Assembly (NCBI GenBank): GCA_947505245.1
Contig: CANNIZ010000052.1
Span: 1 to 33,632 of the forward strand
Reading direction: 5' to 3'
Source of the DNA: Pseudomonadota bacterium
GTDB taxonomy: Bacteria; Myxococcota_A; UBA796; GCA-2862545
Length of the DNA stretch: 33,632 bases
The notes under the pieces were generated by a model, which saw only the letters and a program-made list of their open reading frames with translations, was not told the DNA's origin and made no database searches. Below are positions 9,104 to 18,309 of the stretch, piece after piece. Position numbers and translations under genes: made by a program. How positions within the stretch are numbered: position 1 is the stretch's first letter; each line of letters opens with the position of its first letter.

Positions 9104-9893
9104 ATGCCACACCTGTGTGGCCGAGACGGCCTGCTCGTGCCCGCCAACGGCACCGTACCGACCGAGCCCGAGGAGTACTACGACCCGGGCATGTTCGACG
9201 CCTTCGGTTGCAGCCACCTCGTGTGCGGTCGCTGGGGGGCCGCCGTGCGGAACGCGACGGGTCAGGTCCCACACGGCGACCGGTTCGACGCCGCGGAGGC
9301 CTACGCAGCGCCCGATCTCGCAGAGCTCCCTTACATGCATGCGGGGCCGAGCGAGGCGCGGCACTTTCGGCTCTACCTCTGCGGCTGCATGAACGCGCTG
9401 GAAGGGGGCACCCGCGCCCTTGACTCCGACCCGAGCGGCGACGACCCGCCGTTGCCTTGGCGGTGCGCCGGTTGGCTGGGCCCCTGCTGGCGCCACGGCG
9501 TACGAGGTCAAGACGCCTGCCGCCTGGGTGAATCGGCTCGCCGGCCGCCTCACCGGGCACCCTGTCGCGGACGCGCTCGACCGCGCCGTCATCACGCTGC
9601 TCGACCCCGCGGACCCCAAGCTGGGTAACGAAGCCCTGGACTTCCTCATGCGAGCCCCCAGCGACGCGACCGCGGCCCGCATCCTCGCCCTATGGGACGA
9701 CGAAAATGACGGCGACGTCCGAAACCCGATCGACGTCCTGTTCCCCCTCCATGCCGAAGACCCCGAGCTCGCGGCAACAGGCCTTCGGAAGCTCGCAGCG
9801 GACGGGCTCATCAGCCCTGCGGCAGCCGCTGACTTCGCGCGCTCCCTACTGCCCACCAACGCGGCCCTCCGCGCCGACTTTGGAGTCCGATGA
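9104..9893 (+). pseudogene. A3: frameshifted A-family gene with Cys-rich head
   Basis: Frame 2 from ATG 9104 encodes a head that aligns with A1: C5, C36, C41, C93-x-C95 and a W-R-C motif at C121, with Trp44 where A1 has Cys43. Homology leaves this frame near 9475-9490 and continues in frame 3, which is open to the stop at 9893 (ending near residues R-A-D-F-G). About 30 residues present in A1 between the W-R-C motif and the helical part are missing at the switch, consistent with an out-of-frame deletion. A sequencing error cannot be excluded. Without the frameshift the gene would encode about 260 aa, far shorter than A1. Its end overlaps B3 by ATGA. No good ribosome site precedes 9104. Confidence 0.6.
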
Positions 9894-10492
9894 ACCCGCT
9901 CATCACCGTAGACGGGCGCCCGATCGCTGACGCGGCAGCGCTCGCCGACTGGTTCCGAACGGCCCTTCGCACGCGCGAGGGCCTCGGACCCCAACACGAC
10001 GGCCCCGCGGACCGACTGGGGTACGAGGACTACCGGCCCGAGTTCGTCGACGCGTTCGCGCAGGTGCTGGATGCCGGCCCCTCGACCGCTCGCGAGGAGG
10101 TCCTGCAGTACCTGCAGAGCCGCCCCATCGACGACTCGCCCACCCTGCTCGGCGCCTACCGACGCGCTGTGGACCCGCCGGCAGCCTGGCTCGATGACAA
10201 AACCCGCGCCGGCACGCCGCTCGGCTCCCTGCTCACGAGCGCCGCGATCGCGTCCGGGGTGGCCAGCCAGCCCGCGCTCCGCCAGGCCTTCCTCGCCATC
10301 GCGCCGCGCTTCGGCGCGACGCCGAGCTGGGTGTGCGCGATCGCGATGGTGGACGTCGGCCAAGCCCTCACCGTGCTCGCGACGACCGACGCGTCCCGAT
10401 TCACCGCCGGTCACCGCGCGCTGCTTCGCTCCATCGTGGAGAGGCGCGCCCCAGACCGCCTTCCCGACGTAGATGCTAAGATTGGCCCATGA
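9890..10492 (+). CDS. B3: helical protein, third copy of the B family
   Basis: A 200-aa protein, shorter than B1 (232) and B2 (231), apparently from loss at the C-terminal end. It starts at ATG 9890 overlapping the A3 stop (ATGA) and ends in an ATGA overlap with the DUF1648 gene. The N-terminus V-D-G-R-P-I and A-D-W-F and the central P-P-A-A-W-L-D and G-S-L-L match B2. It is Ala/Leu-rich and helical with no targeting signal. The chain of four-base overlaps implies co-translation with both neighbours. The function is unknown. Confidence 0.75.
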   Translation: MNPLITVDGRPIADAAALADWFRTALRTREGLGPQHDGPADRLGYEDYRPEFVDAFAQVLDAGPSTAREEVLQYLQSRPIDDSPTLLGAYRRAVDPPAAWLDDKTRAGTPLGSLLTSAAIASGVASQPALRQAFLAIAPRFGATPSWVCAIAMVDVGQALTVLATTDASRFTAGHRALLRSIVERRAPDRLPDVDAKIGP

Positions 10493-10986
10493 TACGCGTC
10501 CCCGCCTTCGCAGCTCCGCTCGTCGTCGTCCTCATCGAGTGGGTCATGATCGGCAGCCGCCTGCCCGACCGCGTCGCCACCCACTTCGGCGCCGACGGGC
10601 AGCCGAACGGCTGGATGAGCAACACCGGCTCGTTCGGCTTCCAGGTCGTGTTGCTCGCCGGCATGGGTGCCGTGTTCACGCTCGTCGTGCCCGCCCTGGT
10701 GCGCAGCGCCCCGACCCTGGTGAACCTCCCGAACCGCGACTACTGGCTCGCGCCCGAGCGACGCGACGAGGGAATCGCGAAGATCACGAATTGGATGGCC
10801 GGCTTCTGGCTCGTCTTCGGCACCGGCATCGCGCTCGTCATCGCGTTCGCGATGTCCGTGAACCTCGGGCCCGAGCCCCACGTACTGCCCACGGGGCCCT
10901 TCCTGGGCGTCGTCGGCGGGCTCGTCCTGTTCACGTTCGGCTGGCTCGCAGCGATGACCGCGGCCTTCCGCATCCCTTCGAGCTGA
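10489..10986 (+). CDS. DUF1648-type four-helix membrane protein
   Basis: The 165-aa protein has about four membrane segments (residues 5-23, 43-66, 100-125, 138-160). After the first helix comes the motif L-P-x-R-V-A-T-H-F-G-x-D-G-x-P-N-G-W, the hallmark of DUF1648. In SdpI of Bacillus this domain sits in an immunity protein against a secreted peptide toxin, but DUF1648 is also common in proteins with no such role. ATG 10489 overlaps the B3 stop, placing it at the end of the A-B array. Its stop directly abuts the stop of the convergent cytochrome gene, with no base between. An accessory or immunity role is suggested by context only. Confidence 0.8.
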   Translation: MIRVPAFAAPLVVVLIEWVMIGSRLPDRVATHFGADGQPNGWMSNTGSFGFQVVLLAGMGAVFTLVVPALVRSAPTLVNLPNRDYWLAPERRDEGIAKITNWMAGFWLVFGTGIALVIAFAMSVNLGPEPHVLPTGPFLGVVGGLVLFTFGWLAAMTAAFRIPSS

Positions 10987-12366
10987 TCAGCGCGGCGTGT
11001 GTCCCGCGAGCGGCAGCTTGACGTCGAGCGACCACGCCGCGTCCCACTCGGGCGTGTGGCACGACGTACACAGAGCCTCGACGACACACACCGGGCAGTC
11101 CTCCCCAAGGCCCTCGATCGGGGCCTCTCCACCGCTGTCGACGTGGGCCTTACCAGGGCCGTGGCAGGACTCGCAGCCGACGCCCTCGTCCGTTCGATAG
11201 CTCGCCACGTCCGACGGAGCCGGACCCGCGGTGCGCGCCGTGGCGTGGCAACGCACGCAGGTGACGTCGGCCCGCTGCGGGGCGTCGAACCGATCCATCG
11301 CGCGCGCGTGGGGGCCGGTCGACCAGCTCTCCTGAGCGGCCGCGTGACAGGGCGTACACGACGCGCTCCCCGCCGTCTCGCCCGGAGCGAAGCCGACCAG
11401 CTGCCGCTCGACCTTGCCGCCGACGAGGGCCTCGCGCTCGGCACGCCAGGCGGCGTCGTCCATGCCCAAGACCTTGTAGTGGTCGATCAACGGCACCGCG
11501 CTCGCGATGGAGAACCCGATCGTGTGTTTGTCGTCGTGGCAGGAGCCGCACTGCGCGAGCGGCTCGGCGCGCTCTCCGTCGTGAGGCCCGCCGGGCCCAT
11601 GGCACGCCTCGCAGCCGACGTCGACGAGGATGGAGTCCTCCGTCCCGTCAAAGCCCGTCGGCGCGCCCTGTCCGATCACGTGGCAGCGCGTGCACTCGGG
11701 GTCGTCGGTCTGGCGCTTGGCGGCCACCGTCTGCCACGCGATGGCGTGGTGCGTGAGCGCCCACGAGTCCGCCTCGTCCGTGTGGCACATCGCGCACACA
11801 ACGTTGCCCTGGTATACGCCCGGCGCAAACGCCGTCCACGGGTCATCGAGGACCCGCATCAACACCAGCGTGTCGATTCCGCGCCGGTACGGGTACCACA
11901 CGTCCACCACGGCGGGGCGCTTCTTGCCGGGCTTGACGAGGATCGCGGACGGCGTGCTCTGCACCCGCATCGCGCTCGCGATCTTGCCGTTCGTGTCGCG
12001 CAGCACGGGGAAGTCCCAGCCGAACGCGAGCTTGAACGCGTCCACGTCGGCCTCGGCGGACCGCCCGCTCGCCACGCCGATCACGGTCATCTTCCCCTTC
12101 GTCCGCTCCGCGAGCGCCGCGATCTCCGGCGCGGCTGCCTGGCAATGGGGACACGACGGCGCGAAGTACACGAACAGCGTCGGACCCGTGACCATCGCTA
12201 CGACGTCGGCGGGGAGGTCGAGGTCCACCTCGGTTGGCAACGGCCCCAACACCCGCGCCGCGTTCTTGGCGATCGTGCCGCCCGCCGTCCATCCGCGCGG
12301 GTCATCCCCTGCGAGGGCGGCGCCAGCGAACAAAACGAGCCCGAGCAGGGCACCGAAACGCGTCAC
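10987..12366 (-). CDS. Secreted thioredoxin-octaheme cytochrome c fusion
   Basis: The 459-aa protein has a Sec signal peptide (residues 1-19, ending A-L-A). A TlpA/ResA-like thioredoxin domain follows, with C72-P-H-C75 and the cis-Pro motif T-P at 138-139. After it come eight C-x-x-C-H heme sites at 191, 225, 252, 273, 337, 370, 398 and 433. A ninth pair, C424-P-V-C427, lacks the heme His. The C-H-G-P-G repeats recall cytochrome c554-like multiheme proteins. It should act in the periplasm in electron transfer, possibly coupled to disulfide chemistry; the substrate is unknown. The start is GTG 12366, overlapping the upstream glycosyltransferase stop (GTGA), so it is the last gene of a three-gene minus-strand operon. 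Confidence 0.85.
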   Translation of the reverse strand: MTRFGALLGLVLFAGAALAGDDPRGWTAGGTIAKNAARVLGPLPTEVDLDLPADVVAMVTGPTLFVYFAPSCPHCQAAAPEIAALAERTKGKMTVIGVASGRSAEADVDAFKLAFGWDFPVLRDTNGKIASAMRVQSTPSAILVKPGKKRPAVVDVWYPYRRGIDTLVLMRVLDDPWTAFAPGVYQGNVVCAMCHTDEADSWALTHHAIAWQTVAAKRQTDDPECTRCHVIGQGAPTGFDGTEDSILVDVGCEACHGPGGPHDGERAEPLAQCGSCHDDKHTIGFSIASAVPLIDHYKVLGMDDAAWRAEREALVGGKVERQLVGFAPGETAGSASCTPCHAAAQESWSTGPHARAMDRFDAPQRADVTCVRCHATARTAGPAPSDVASYRTDEGVGCESCHGPGKAHVDSGGEAPIEGLGEDCPVCVVEALCTSCHTPEWDAAWSLDVKLPLAGHTPR

Positions 12367-15035
12367 TCCCCACCCCCGTCGACGTCCACCGGCGCTTCCT
12401 TCACGAGCCCGAGCGACGCGTCCCTCGCGGCCTCAGCGCGGGCGTACAGATCCGACCGCGTCGGGTCAGCGACGAGCGCGTCGCGCAACAGCGGCCAGAT
12501 CGTCTTCGCATCCTTCGCGTCGTCTGCGAGCCTCGCGCGCCCGGTCGCGATCAGCGCGCCGACCTCGGAAACGACGACGTCTTCGGGGCTCCATCGCCGC
12601 GCCTCGCGGATCGCGGTGATGGCGTCGTCCCCCGCCGAACGCCGCGCGCGCTCGGCAAAACAGCGCGCGATCGAGGTGCTGACGCGGGACGCGGCGACCT
12701 CCTGCCACGGGTCATCGCGGTGCAGGTGCCGCCTCGCGACGCTCCAGTGGTGGATCGCCATCTCACATTCGTCGGCCTTGGCCGCCTCGTCGACACGCCC
12801 GAGACCGGCCTCACCGGCCGCGGTAGCAGCCTCGCGCGACACCACGTGGACGGCGCCGTCCCAGCGGATCTCGCCGTTCATATACCGCGGCGCGTCCGTC
12901 GCTCCGGTGGTCGTCTCGGCGACGAGCGGCGCGCCGTCGCCCACGGGCAGCACCACCACGCCGAGGTCGTACGTCCCCTCGGGGAGGTCGTTCGGAAGAT
13001 CGAAGGTGTGTCGTCCATGAACCACGTCACCGCTCCGCCACTGGGTGGGGGCCGACCAGTCGTAGGCCGGCGGCGCGTCCCACGCGACCACGCGACCGTT
13101 CCCCGCAAGGAACACCACGACGCGGAACTCGCGTCCCTTCTTGCCGCGCGACACGCCGGTCTCGACGTACAAGCCGCCGCTCACGTCGGGCGCAGGCACG
13201 TAGAGGCCGCGCAGCGCGATGCCGTCCGCGAACGTCGCGGTGCGATCGTCATCCCACGCCCAGTCCTCCGAGAACATCAGATCGCGGCGGATGTGGTTTC
13301 CGGCGTGTACCCGGTACTGCGACGTCGGGAACGCGTCGATCTCCACGTACGTCGCGCGGAACTCGGGGTGGTCGAGCATCTTCGTCTTCTTGGCCCAGCT
13401 GTCGTGTACGTGCGCGAATTCAGGCTTGCGATCGGTGAACACGTACTGCCGAACGAACGGCTTCTCCCACTTGTGGTGGCCCATCGGCACGTCGACGAGC
13501 CCCGCCATGTCGACCACATCGAAGCCCGACCAGTACATGTGGGCCCCCATGTCGACCTCCATCAGCGCGACGTGGTCGAGGTGGAGTCGCCGCTGCACGC
13601 CCTGCATGTACATCACGCGGCGTTCGACGTCGTAGGGCATCGTCTCCGGCCCGGCGATGATGCCGACGCTCTCGCCGGCGCCAACGGCGATCGGCAGGCC
13701 AGCGACGTACGCGAGCGCCCACCACCGCAGCTTGCCGAAGCCGCGCGCCATCAGCGCGTCGTAGGCCACCTGCGACGCCTCGGCGATCCACACCGCGAGG
13801 GCGATGGTCGCAGGCGCGAACCAGCGGTAGCCCTTCATCCAATCCCCGCCGGAATACAGCGCAAAGAACAGCGCGAACCCTGCCACCACACCCACCGCCG
13901 CGCGGGTGGAGGCGCCGGGGCCGCGGAGCGACAGCGCCCCGAACAGGGCGAGCGCGCCGCTGATCACGCCAAAGCGGAACCACTCGAACTGCCCGTACGT
14001 GATCAGCCACGGGTACAGCGCTCCACGAGTCGCGGGAGCGGTGAACGGCCAGTGCGGGATTACCTGGAGGAACCCGAGCCCGGGGATCACGACCGCGATC
14101 ACCGCGACCAGCGCAGCGACGCTGACCCCCAACACGCGTCGATCGATCACCCCGGACCGCCCATAGGCGGTGGAGAGCAGGATCGCGGGCAACACGAAGC
14201 CCACACCCGACTCGAGCAGATAGCCGCGAACGTAGCGCCACCCCTTGCCGTTAAACACGCTGGGCTCGAAGCGATCGGCGCCGAGCTTGGCGTAGTACGT
14301 GTTCGGGAGGGGGAAGCCGAAGTACGCGTTGGTCGCCGCATGCCAGGCGATGAACGGCCCGAGGAACAGCGGCACGGCGACGAAGGCCCACCGCAGCGCC
14401 TCGAGGGGCCCCCGACGGGCGACGGTGACCGCCAGCTGCACGGCGCCGAGCAGCGCGGCGTACCCGACGCCTTCGGGCCGCGTCACAGCGAGCAGCCACC
14501 ACACGAGCGCAGACCACGGTCGACTCGCTGACTCGCCCTCGGAAGCGCGCACGGCGCCGATCGCGAGCAGCAACACGAGCAGCGGACTCTCGAGCCCCGA
14601 CGCGGCCCACTCGACGAACTGGGGCGACACGGCGAGGAAGATCAGTCCTACATGGGCCACAGGCCCCGCCGGGACCACGCCGCGGATCAGGCGCTGGACG
14701 AACGGGAACGTGAAAGCGCCGCAAGCGGCTCCCATCCACTTCGCGACGATGAACGGCGTGACCCCGAGGAAGCACCACAGCGTAAGGAACGCCGTCCACG
14801 ACGGGTTGCTGAACCCCTCGACGCGAAGCCCCCCGATGTTTGCGACCAGACCATGGCCGTCGGAGAAGTTCTTCGCGAACGCAAACGAGATCGCAGCGTC
14901 TTCGACGTACCACCACGAGTAGATCGCGTAATGGAACAGGAACAGCGCGACGCACAGCAGGAGCGCGTGGGAGTCCTCGCGCTCATGGTCCGTCAACGCG
15001 TCCCAGCGCGCCGCGATGCGCGTCACCACCGTCAC
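12363..15035 (-). CDS. GT-C-like polytopic glycosyltransferase with large soluble C-terminal part (copy 2)
   Basis: I place the start at GTG 15035, which overlaps the upstream paralogue's stop as GTGA; the longer frame to 15266 would lie inside that gene. The 890-aa product opens with a membrane helix followed by W-Y-V-E45-D46-A-A-I-S-F, then R-V-E-G-F-S-N-P-S-W. This is the acidic signature of polyprenyl-phosphate-sugar-dependent GT-C enzymes, as in ArnT- and AftB-like families. About ten further membrane segments run to residue 470. The rest is soluble: an M-Q-G-V-Q-R-R-L-H segment, D-M-A-G-L-V-D-V-P-M, beta strands and finally helical TPR-like sequence. It probably adds a sugar to an envelope glycan or protein on the outer face of the inner membrane. 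The donor and acceptor are unknown. Confidence 0.8.
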   Translation of the reverse strand: MTVVTRIAARWDALTDHEREDSHALLLCVALFLFHYAIYSWWYVEDAAISFAFAKNFSDGHGLVANIGGLRVEGFSNPSWTAFLTLWCFLGVTPFIVAKWMGAACGAFTFPFVQRLIRGVVPAGPVAHVGLIFLAVSPQFVEWAASGLESPLLVLLLAIGAVRASEGESASRPWSALVWWLLAVTRPEGVGYAALLGAVQLAVTVARRGPLEALRWAFVAVPLFLGPFIAWHAATNAYFGFPLPNTYYAKLGADRFEPSVFNGKGWRYVRGYLLESGVGFVLPAILLSTAYGRSGVIDRRVLGVSVAALVAVIAVVIPGLGFLQVIPHWPFTAPATRGALYPWLITYGQFEWFRFGVISGALALFGALSLRGPGASTRAAVGVVAGFALFFALYSGGDWMKGYRWFAPATIALAVWIAEASQVAYDALMARGFGKLRWWALAYVAGLPIAVGAGESVGIIAGPETMPYDVERRVMYMQGVQRRLHLDHVALMEVDMGAHMYWSGFDVVDMAGLVDVPMGHHKWEKPFVRQYVFTDRKPEFAHVHDSWAKKTKMLDHPEFRATYVEIDAFPTSQYRVHAGNHIRRDLMFSEDWAWDDDRTATFADGIALRGLYVPAPDVSGGLYVETGVSRGKKGREFRVVVFLAGNGRVVAWDAPPAYDWSAPTQWRSGDVVHGRHTFDLPNDLPEGTYDLGVVVLPVGDGAPLVAETTTGATDAPRYMNGEIRWDGAVHVVSREAATAAGEAGLGRVDEAAKADECEMAIHHWSVARRHLHRDDPWQEVAASRVSTSIARCFAERARRSAGDDAITAIREARRWSPEDVVVSEVGALIATGRARLADDAKDAKTIWPLLRDALVADPTRSDLYARAEAARDASLGLVKEAPVDVDGGGE

Positions 15036-18000
15036 TCCTCGCCCTCCGGCCCTTCCGGACGCGTCGGCGGCGTGGGTGCGACCTCGTCGGGGCCCGGGCC
15101 CTCGATGGTCTCGGGCACCATCTGCCCGTTCGGCAGCAACGCAAGGCCCGGACGGCGGCCGCCCTTGGGCGTCCCTTTCGCGGGCTTCCCCTTGCCTTCG
15201 CGTTCCTTCACCTTGTCGAGCCCGAGGCGGTGGTCGCGCGCCTCTTCGGCGTACCGACGCGCCCACGCACGCTGCGGGTCAGCGGCGAGCGTGTTCGAGA
15301 AGTTCAGGTAGGCCGCGTTCCATTCGCCGCGTTCACGGGCCGCCAACCCCGCCGCAAACCAGGCGTCCGCCAACGGCTCGGCCGCCGCGAGCACGACCGG
15401 ATCGCGATGATCCCAGCGACGGGCGCGCTTGATCGCCGCCACCTGGACCACGCGTTCGACCCCTTCGGTCCGCTTCGCCCAACACCGCGCGACGTCGGGC
15501 GCGGTCGTCGGCAGCGCATCGGCGTACCAGGCGTCGTCCCAGGTGTTGCGGTGTTTCGCGAGCAGGAGGGCGGCTTCGGCGTCCTCGCAAGCGCCTCGGG
15601 CCGCGAGCGCGCGGGCCTGTGCGAGGTCTTCCGCCGAGCGCGCCGCGAGCACGTCTTTCGGCACCACCTCGACCCGGACCGGGAACCGCAGCTCACCGAT
15701 CGCCACCTTGGCCGGAACCTCGCCGAGGCCGCCCGCGATCACACCGACCGGCAGGGGCTCCAGGATCGGCCGCAACACGTGCCCGTCCTCGCCGGTCACG
15801 TAAAATCCAACCTCGTAGCGACCGGCGACCGCAGACGCGGGAATCGGCAACGAGAACCGCCCGTGGAACACCTGGCCGGGCTTCCAGTCGCCCACCTCGT
15901 ACCAGTCGTACCCAACCGGGACGTCCCAGCTCATCACGTTTCCGGCGTCGTCCGCGAGGAACATCGTGACCCGGAACGTGTCGGCAGGCTCCCGATCGCG
16001 GGCCGACGAGACCCCGACCTCAGCGTACAGGTATGCGCCCGGAGAGGCGACGTCGGAGGGCACGACGAAGCCTTCGATCACCACGTCGTCTTCGACCGCG
16101 ACGCGCTGCCCCGCAGGCCCGGTCCACACGGGCTCCATGATCAGGTCAAGCCGCACGTGGTTGCCGACGTGAAACGTCTTCCCCTTCGGAGAGCCCGAGT
16201 ACCCGGGGATCTCGAAGTACTGCTCCTTCCACTCCGGAAGCTGCGGGATGCGGCTCGTGCTCGCCCAGCCGCCGTGGACGTGGGCGAACTGCGGCCGCAG
16301 CTCGTCGAACACGTACTCCTTCATGAACGCCTTCTCGTGCTCGTGGTGCGCCATCGGCACGTCGACGAGGCCGGCGAGGTCCATCATCTGAAAGCCGGAC
16401 CACCACAGGTGCGCGCCCTGATCCACGTCGATAGCGACGATCGGTTCGTCGATGTGCAGCCGCCTTCCGACGCCCTGCATGTATTCGACGCGGTTCTTCA
16501 CCGAGAACGGACCGGTCTCGGGCCGGGTCGCGAACCGCGCGAGGTTGTGGCCGTTCACCGTCCCGTACGCGACGACCAGCCACAGGCCGAGCACGTGCGC
16601 AGGCGCCGTCCACCGCGACTCGCGCACAGCACCCCAACGCCACTGCGCGCGGTCCTGGAACTCGGCGAGGCCCGCCGCGAGCAACACCGCCGCTGGGACC
16701 GTGAGCGAGGCCATCCACCGGTATTGCTTCATCCAGTCGCCGCCCGACCACAACGCGAAGAAGAGCGCGAAAACCGCGATCTGCCACGCGAGCACGAGCG
16801 GTCGCCAGCCGGGGCGCCCGATCGCGAACAGCGGCGCGAGCAGCGCCACCCCGAACACGGACGCGATCCGGACGGCGTTCCAGGTGAGCGTCCAGGTCGG
16901 TACACGCGCCACCGCGGCCTGGGCCACGACCTCGAGCGCGAGGTGAGCGCCGATCAGCCCCAACGACAACACCATGCCGGCCGCTGCGACGCGCGAGATC
17001 CGACGCTGGACGACGGCCGACCCTGCAGCCAGGGCCGCGATGACCAGCCCCGTGCCGAGCAGACCGACGTGGGCGGCGGGCCACAGCCATTTGTCGGGGG
17101 GCGCCGGGAGGCGCGCGAGCGGGGCGATCGCGTAGAACAACCCGATCGGGAGCGCCGCGATCATCGCCGCTCGAAGGCCCTGAAGCACCGGTTCGAGCGC
17201 GGTCGCCCGGCCCTTGCGCCAGTCTACGAAGCCCGACGCGATGCCGACGATCGCGACCACGCAAACGAGCAGGATCAGCGCCGCCGGGCCCTGGCCGACG
17301 GCCTTCCAGACGCTCGTGTTGATGGAGTCGGCGAACGGCTTCACGGCCGGCACCTGCGACCCTGGCAGCAACACGAAGGCCAGCCACGCAGCCATCATCC
17401 ACGCCACGACCCCACGCCACTTCCGCAGCGACAGCAGGCCTACGAGGTAGATCGGCAGCAGGTAGGCCTGTCCGAGGTCGAACGCCCACCCGCGGATGTA
17501 CTTCCAGCCCTTCGTTCCGAACCCCCACGGCTGAAAGTCGCCCGCGTCTTCCTTGGCGTAGTAGGTGTTCGGCCACCAATACGCGAAGTACTCGTACCGG
17601 ACGGCGTTGTAGATGCCCCACGGCGCCCAGAACAGCGCGAGCCACACCGCAGACGGACCGAGGCCTCGCCCATCTGCGAGCGCCCACACCAGCTGCCAGA
17701 ACCCGCCGAGCGCCGCATACGCGATGCCTTCGGGGCGCGACACCGCGACGAGCAGCCACGCGAGGGGCGACAACGGCCAGCGCCCGCGCTCCTGCTCGAT
17801 GAGCGCGCGGTAGATCGCGAGCGCGATGCCAAAGTTCAAGATCGAGTTTTCGAGGCCCGACGCGTTCCAGATCGTGAACTGCGCGTTGCCGACGAGAAAC
17901 GCGGCCGCGTACAGCGCCATCGACTCCCGATCCGGACGAACCTGGCGCGCGATGGCCGCCACGAGCGGCACCGTGGCCGCGCCGAACGCGAACCCCATCA

Positions 18001-18289
18001 CCTTGCTCGACACGAACCCGTCGACGTGGACGAGCTGCCAGAGCGCCATCAGCACCACCCACGTCGGGTTGCTGTAGCCCTCGCACCGCTCGCCGCCGGC
18101 CCACGAGACCAGCCCCTCGCCCATCGCCCAGTTGCGGGCGTAGCTGAAGCTGATCGCAGCGTCTTCGATGTACCAGCGAATCAGCAGCGCCTGAAGCGCG
18201 ACCCCGATGAGCGTCAAAAGGAGCAAGATGCCGTCGTGCCCAAGGCGACGACGGTCCAGTCCTGCGAACCCTCCGCGCGCTCTGCCCAT
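15032..18289 (-). CDS. GT-C-like polytopic glycosyltransferase with large soluble C-terminal part (copy 1)
   Basis: The 1085-aa paralogue of the downstream gene has the same layout. W-Y-I-E42-D43-A-A-I-S-F and C-E-G-Y-S-N-P-T-W lie near the N-terminus. More than ten membrane segments follow, including an extra block of about 150 residues (roughly 310-470) absent from copy 2. A soluble part then carries the G-V-G-R-R-L-H and D-L-A-G-L-V-D-V-P-M motifs, a beta region and TPR-like helices, ending in a basic, then Pro/Glu-rich tail. ATG 18289 is chosen over 18313 because the latter lies next to the mdh terminator, while AGAGG sits 8 nt before 18289. It is the first gene of the three-gene operon. 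It probably acts on an envelope polymer with its partner; specificity cannot be told. Confidence 0.8.
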   Translation of the reverse strand: MGRARGGFAGLDRRRLGHDGILLLLTLIGVALQALLIRWYIEDAAISFSYARNWAMGEGLVSWAGGERCEGYSNPTWVVLMALWQLVHVDGFVSSKVMGFAFGAATVPLVAAIARQVRPDRESMALYAAAFLVGNAQFTIWNASGLENSILNFGIALAIYRALIEQERGRWPLSPLAWLLVAVSRPEGIAYAALGGFWQLVWALADGRGLGPSAVWLALFWAPWGIYNAVRYEYFAYWWPNTYYAKEDAGDFQPWGFGTKGWKYIRGWAFDLGQAYLLPIYLVGLLSLRKWRGVVAWMMAAWLAFVLLPGSQVPAVKPFADSINTSVWKAVGQGPAALILLVCVVAIVGIASGFVDWRKGRATALEPVLQGLRAAMIAALPIGLFYAIAPLARLPAPPDKWLWPAAHVGLLGTGLVIAALAAGSAVVQRRISRVAAAGMVLSLGLIGAHLALEVVAQAAVARVPTWTLTWNAVRIASVFGVALLAPLFAIGRPGWRPLVLAWQIAVFALFFALWSGGDWMKQYRWMASLTVPAAVLLAAGLAEFQDRAQWRWGAVRESRWTAPAHVLGLWLVVAYGTVNGHNLARFATRPETGPFSVKNRVEYMQGVGRRLHIDEPIVAIDVDQGAHLWWSGFQMMDLAGLVDVPMAHHEHEKAFMKEYVFDELRPQFAHVHGGWASTSRIPQLPEWKEQYFEIPGYSGSPKGKTFHVGNHVRLDLIMEPVWTGPAGQRVAVEDDVVIEGFVVPSDVASPGAYLYAEVGVSSARDREPADTFRVTMFLADDAGNVMSWDVPVGYDWYEVGDWKPGQVFHGRFSLPIPASAVAGRYEVGFYVTGEDGHVLRPILEPLPVGVIAGGLGEVPAKVAIGELRFPVRVEVVPKDVLAARSAEDLAQARALAARGACEDAEAALLLAKHRNTWDDAWYADALPTTAPDVARCWAKRTEGVERVVQVAAIKRARRWDHRDPVVLAAAEPLADAWFAAGLAARERGEWNAAYLNFSNTLAADPQRAWARRYAEEARDHRLGLDKVKEREGKGKPAKGTPKGGRRPGLALLPNGQMVPETIEGPGPDEVAPTPPTRPEGPEGEE

Positions 18290-18309
18290 TCTCAGCGCCT
18301 CTGCGTGAA

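Noticed and set aside
15036..15266. N-terminal extension of the second glycosyltransferase
   Set aside because: It lies inside the paralogue's coding region and encodes Arg/Gly-rich sequence. GTG 15035 with a GTGA overlap is a better start.
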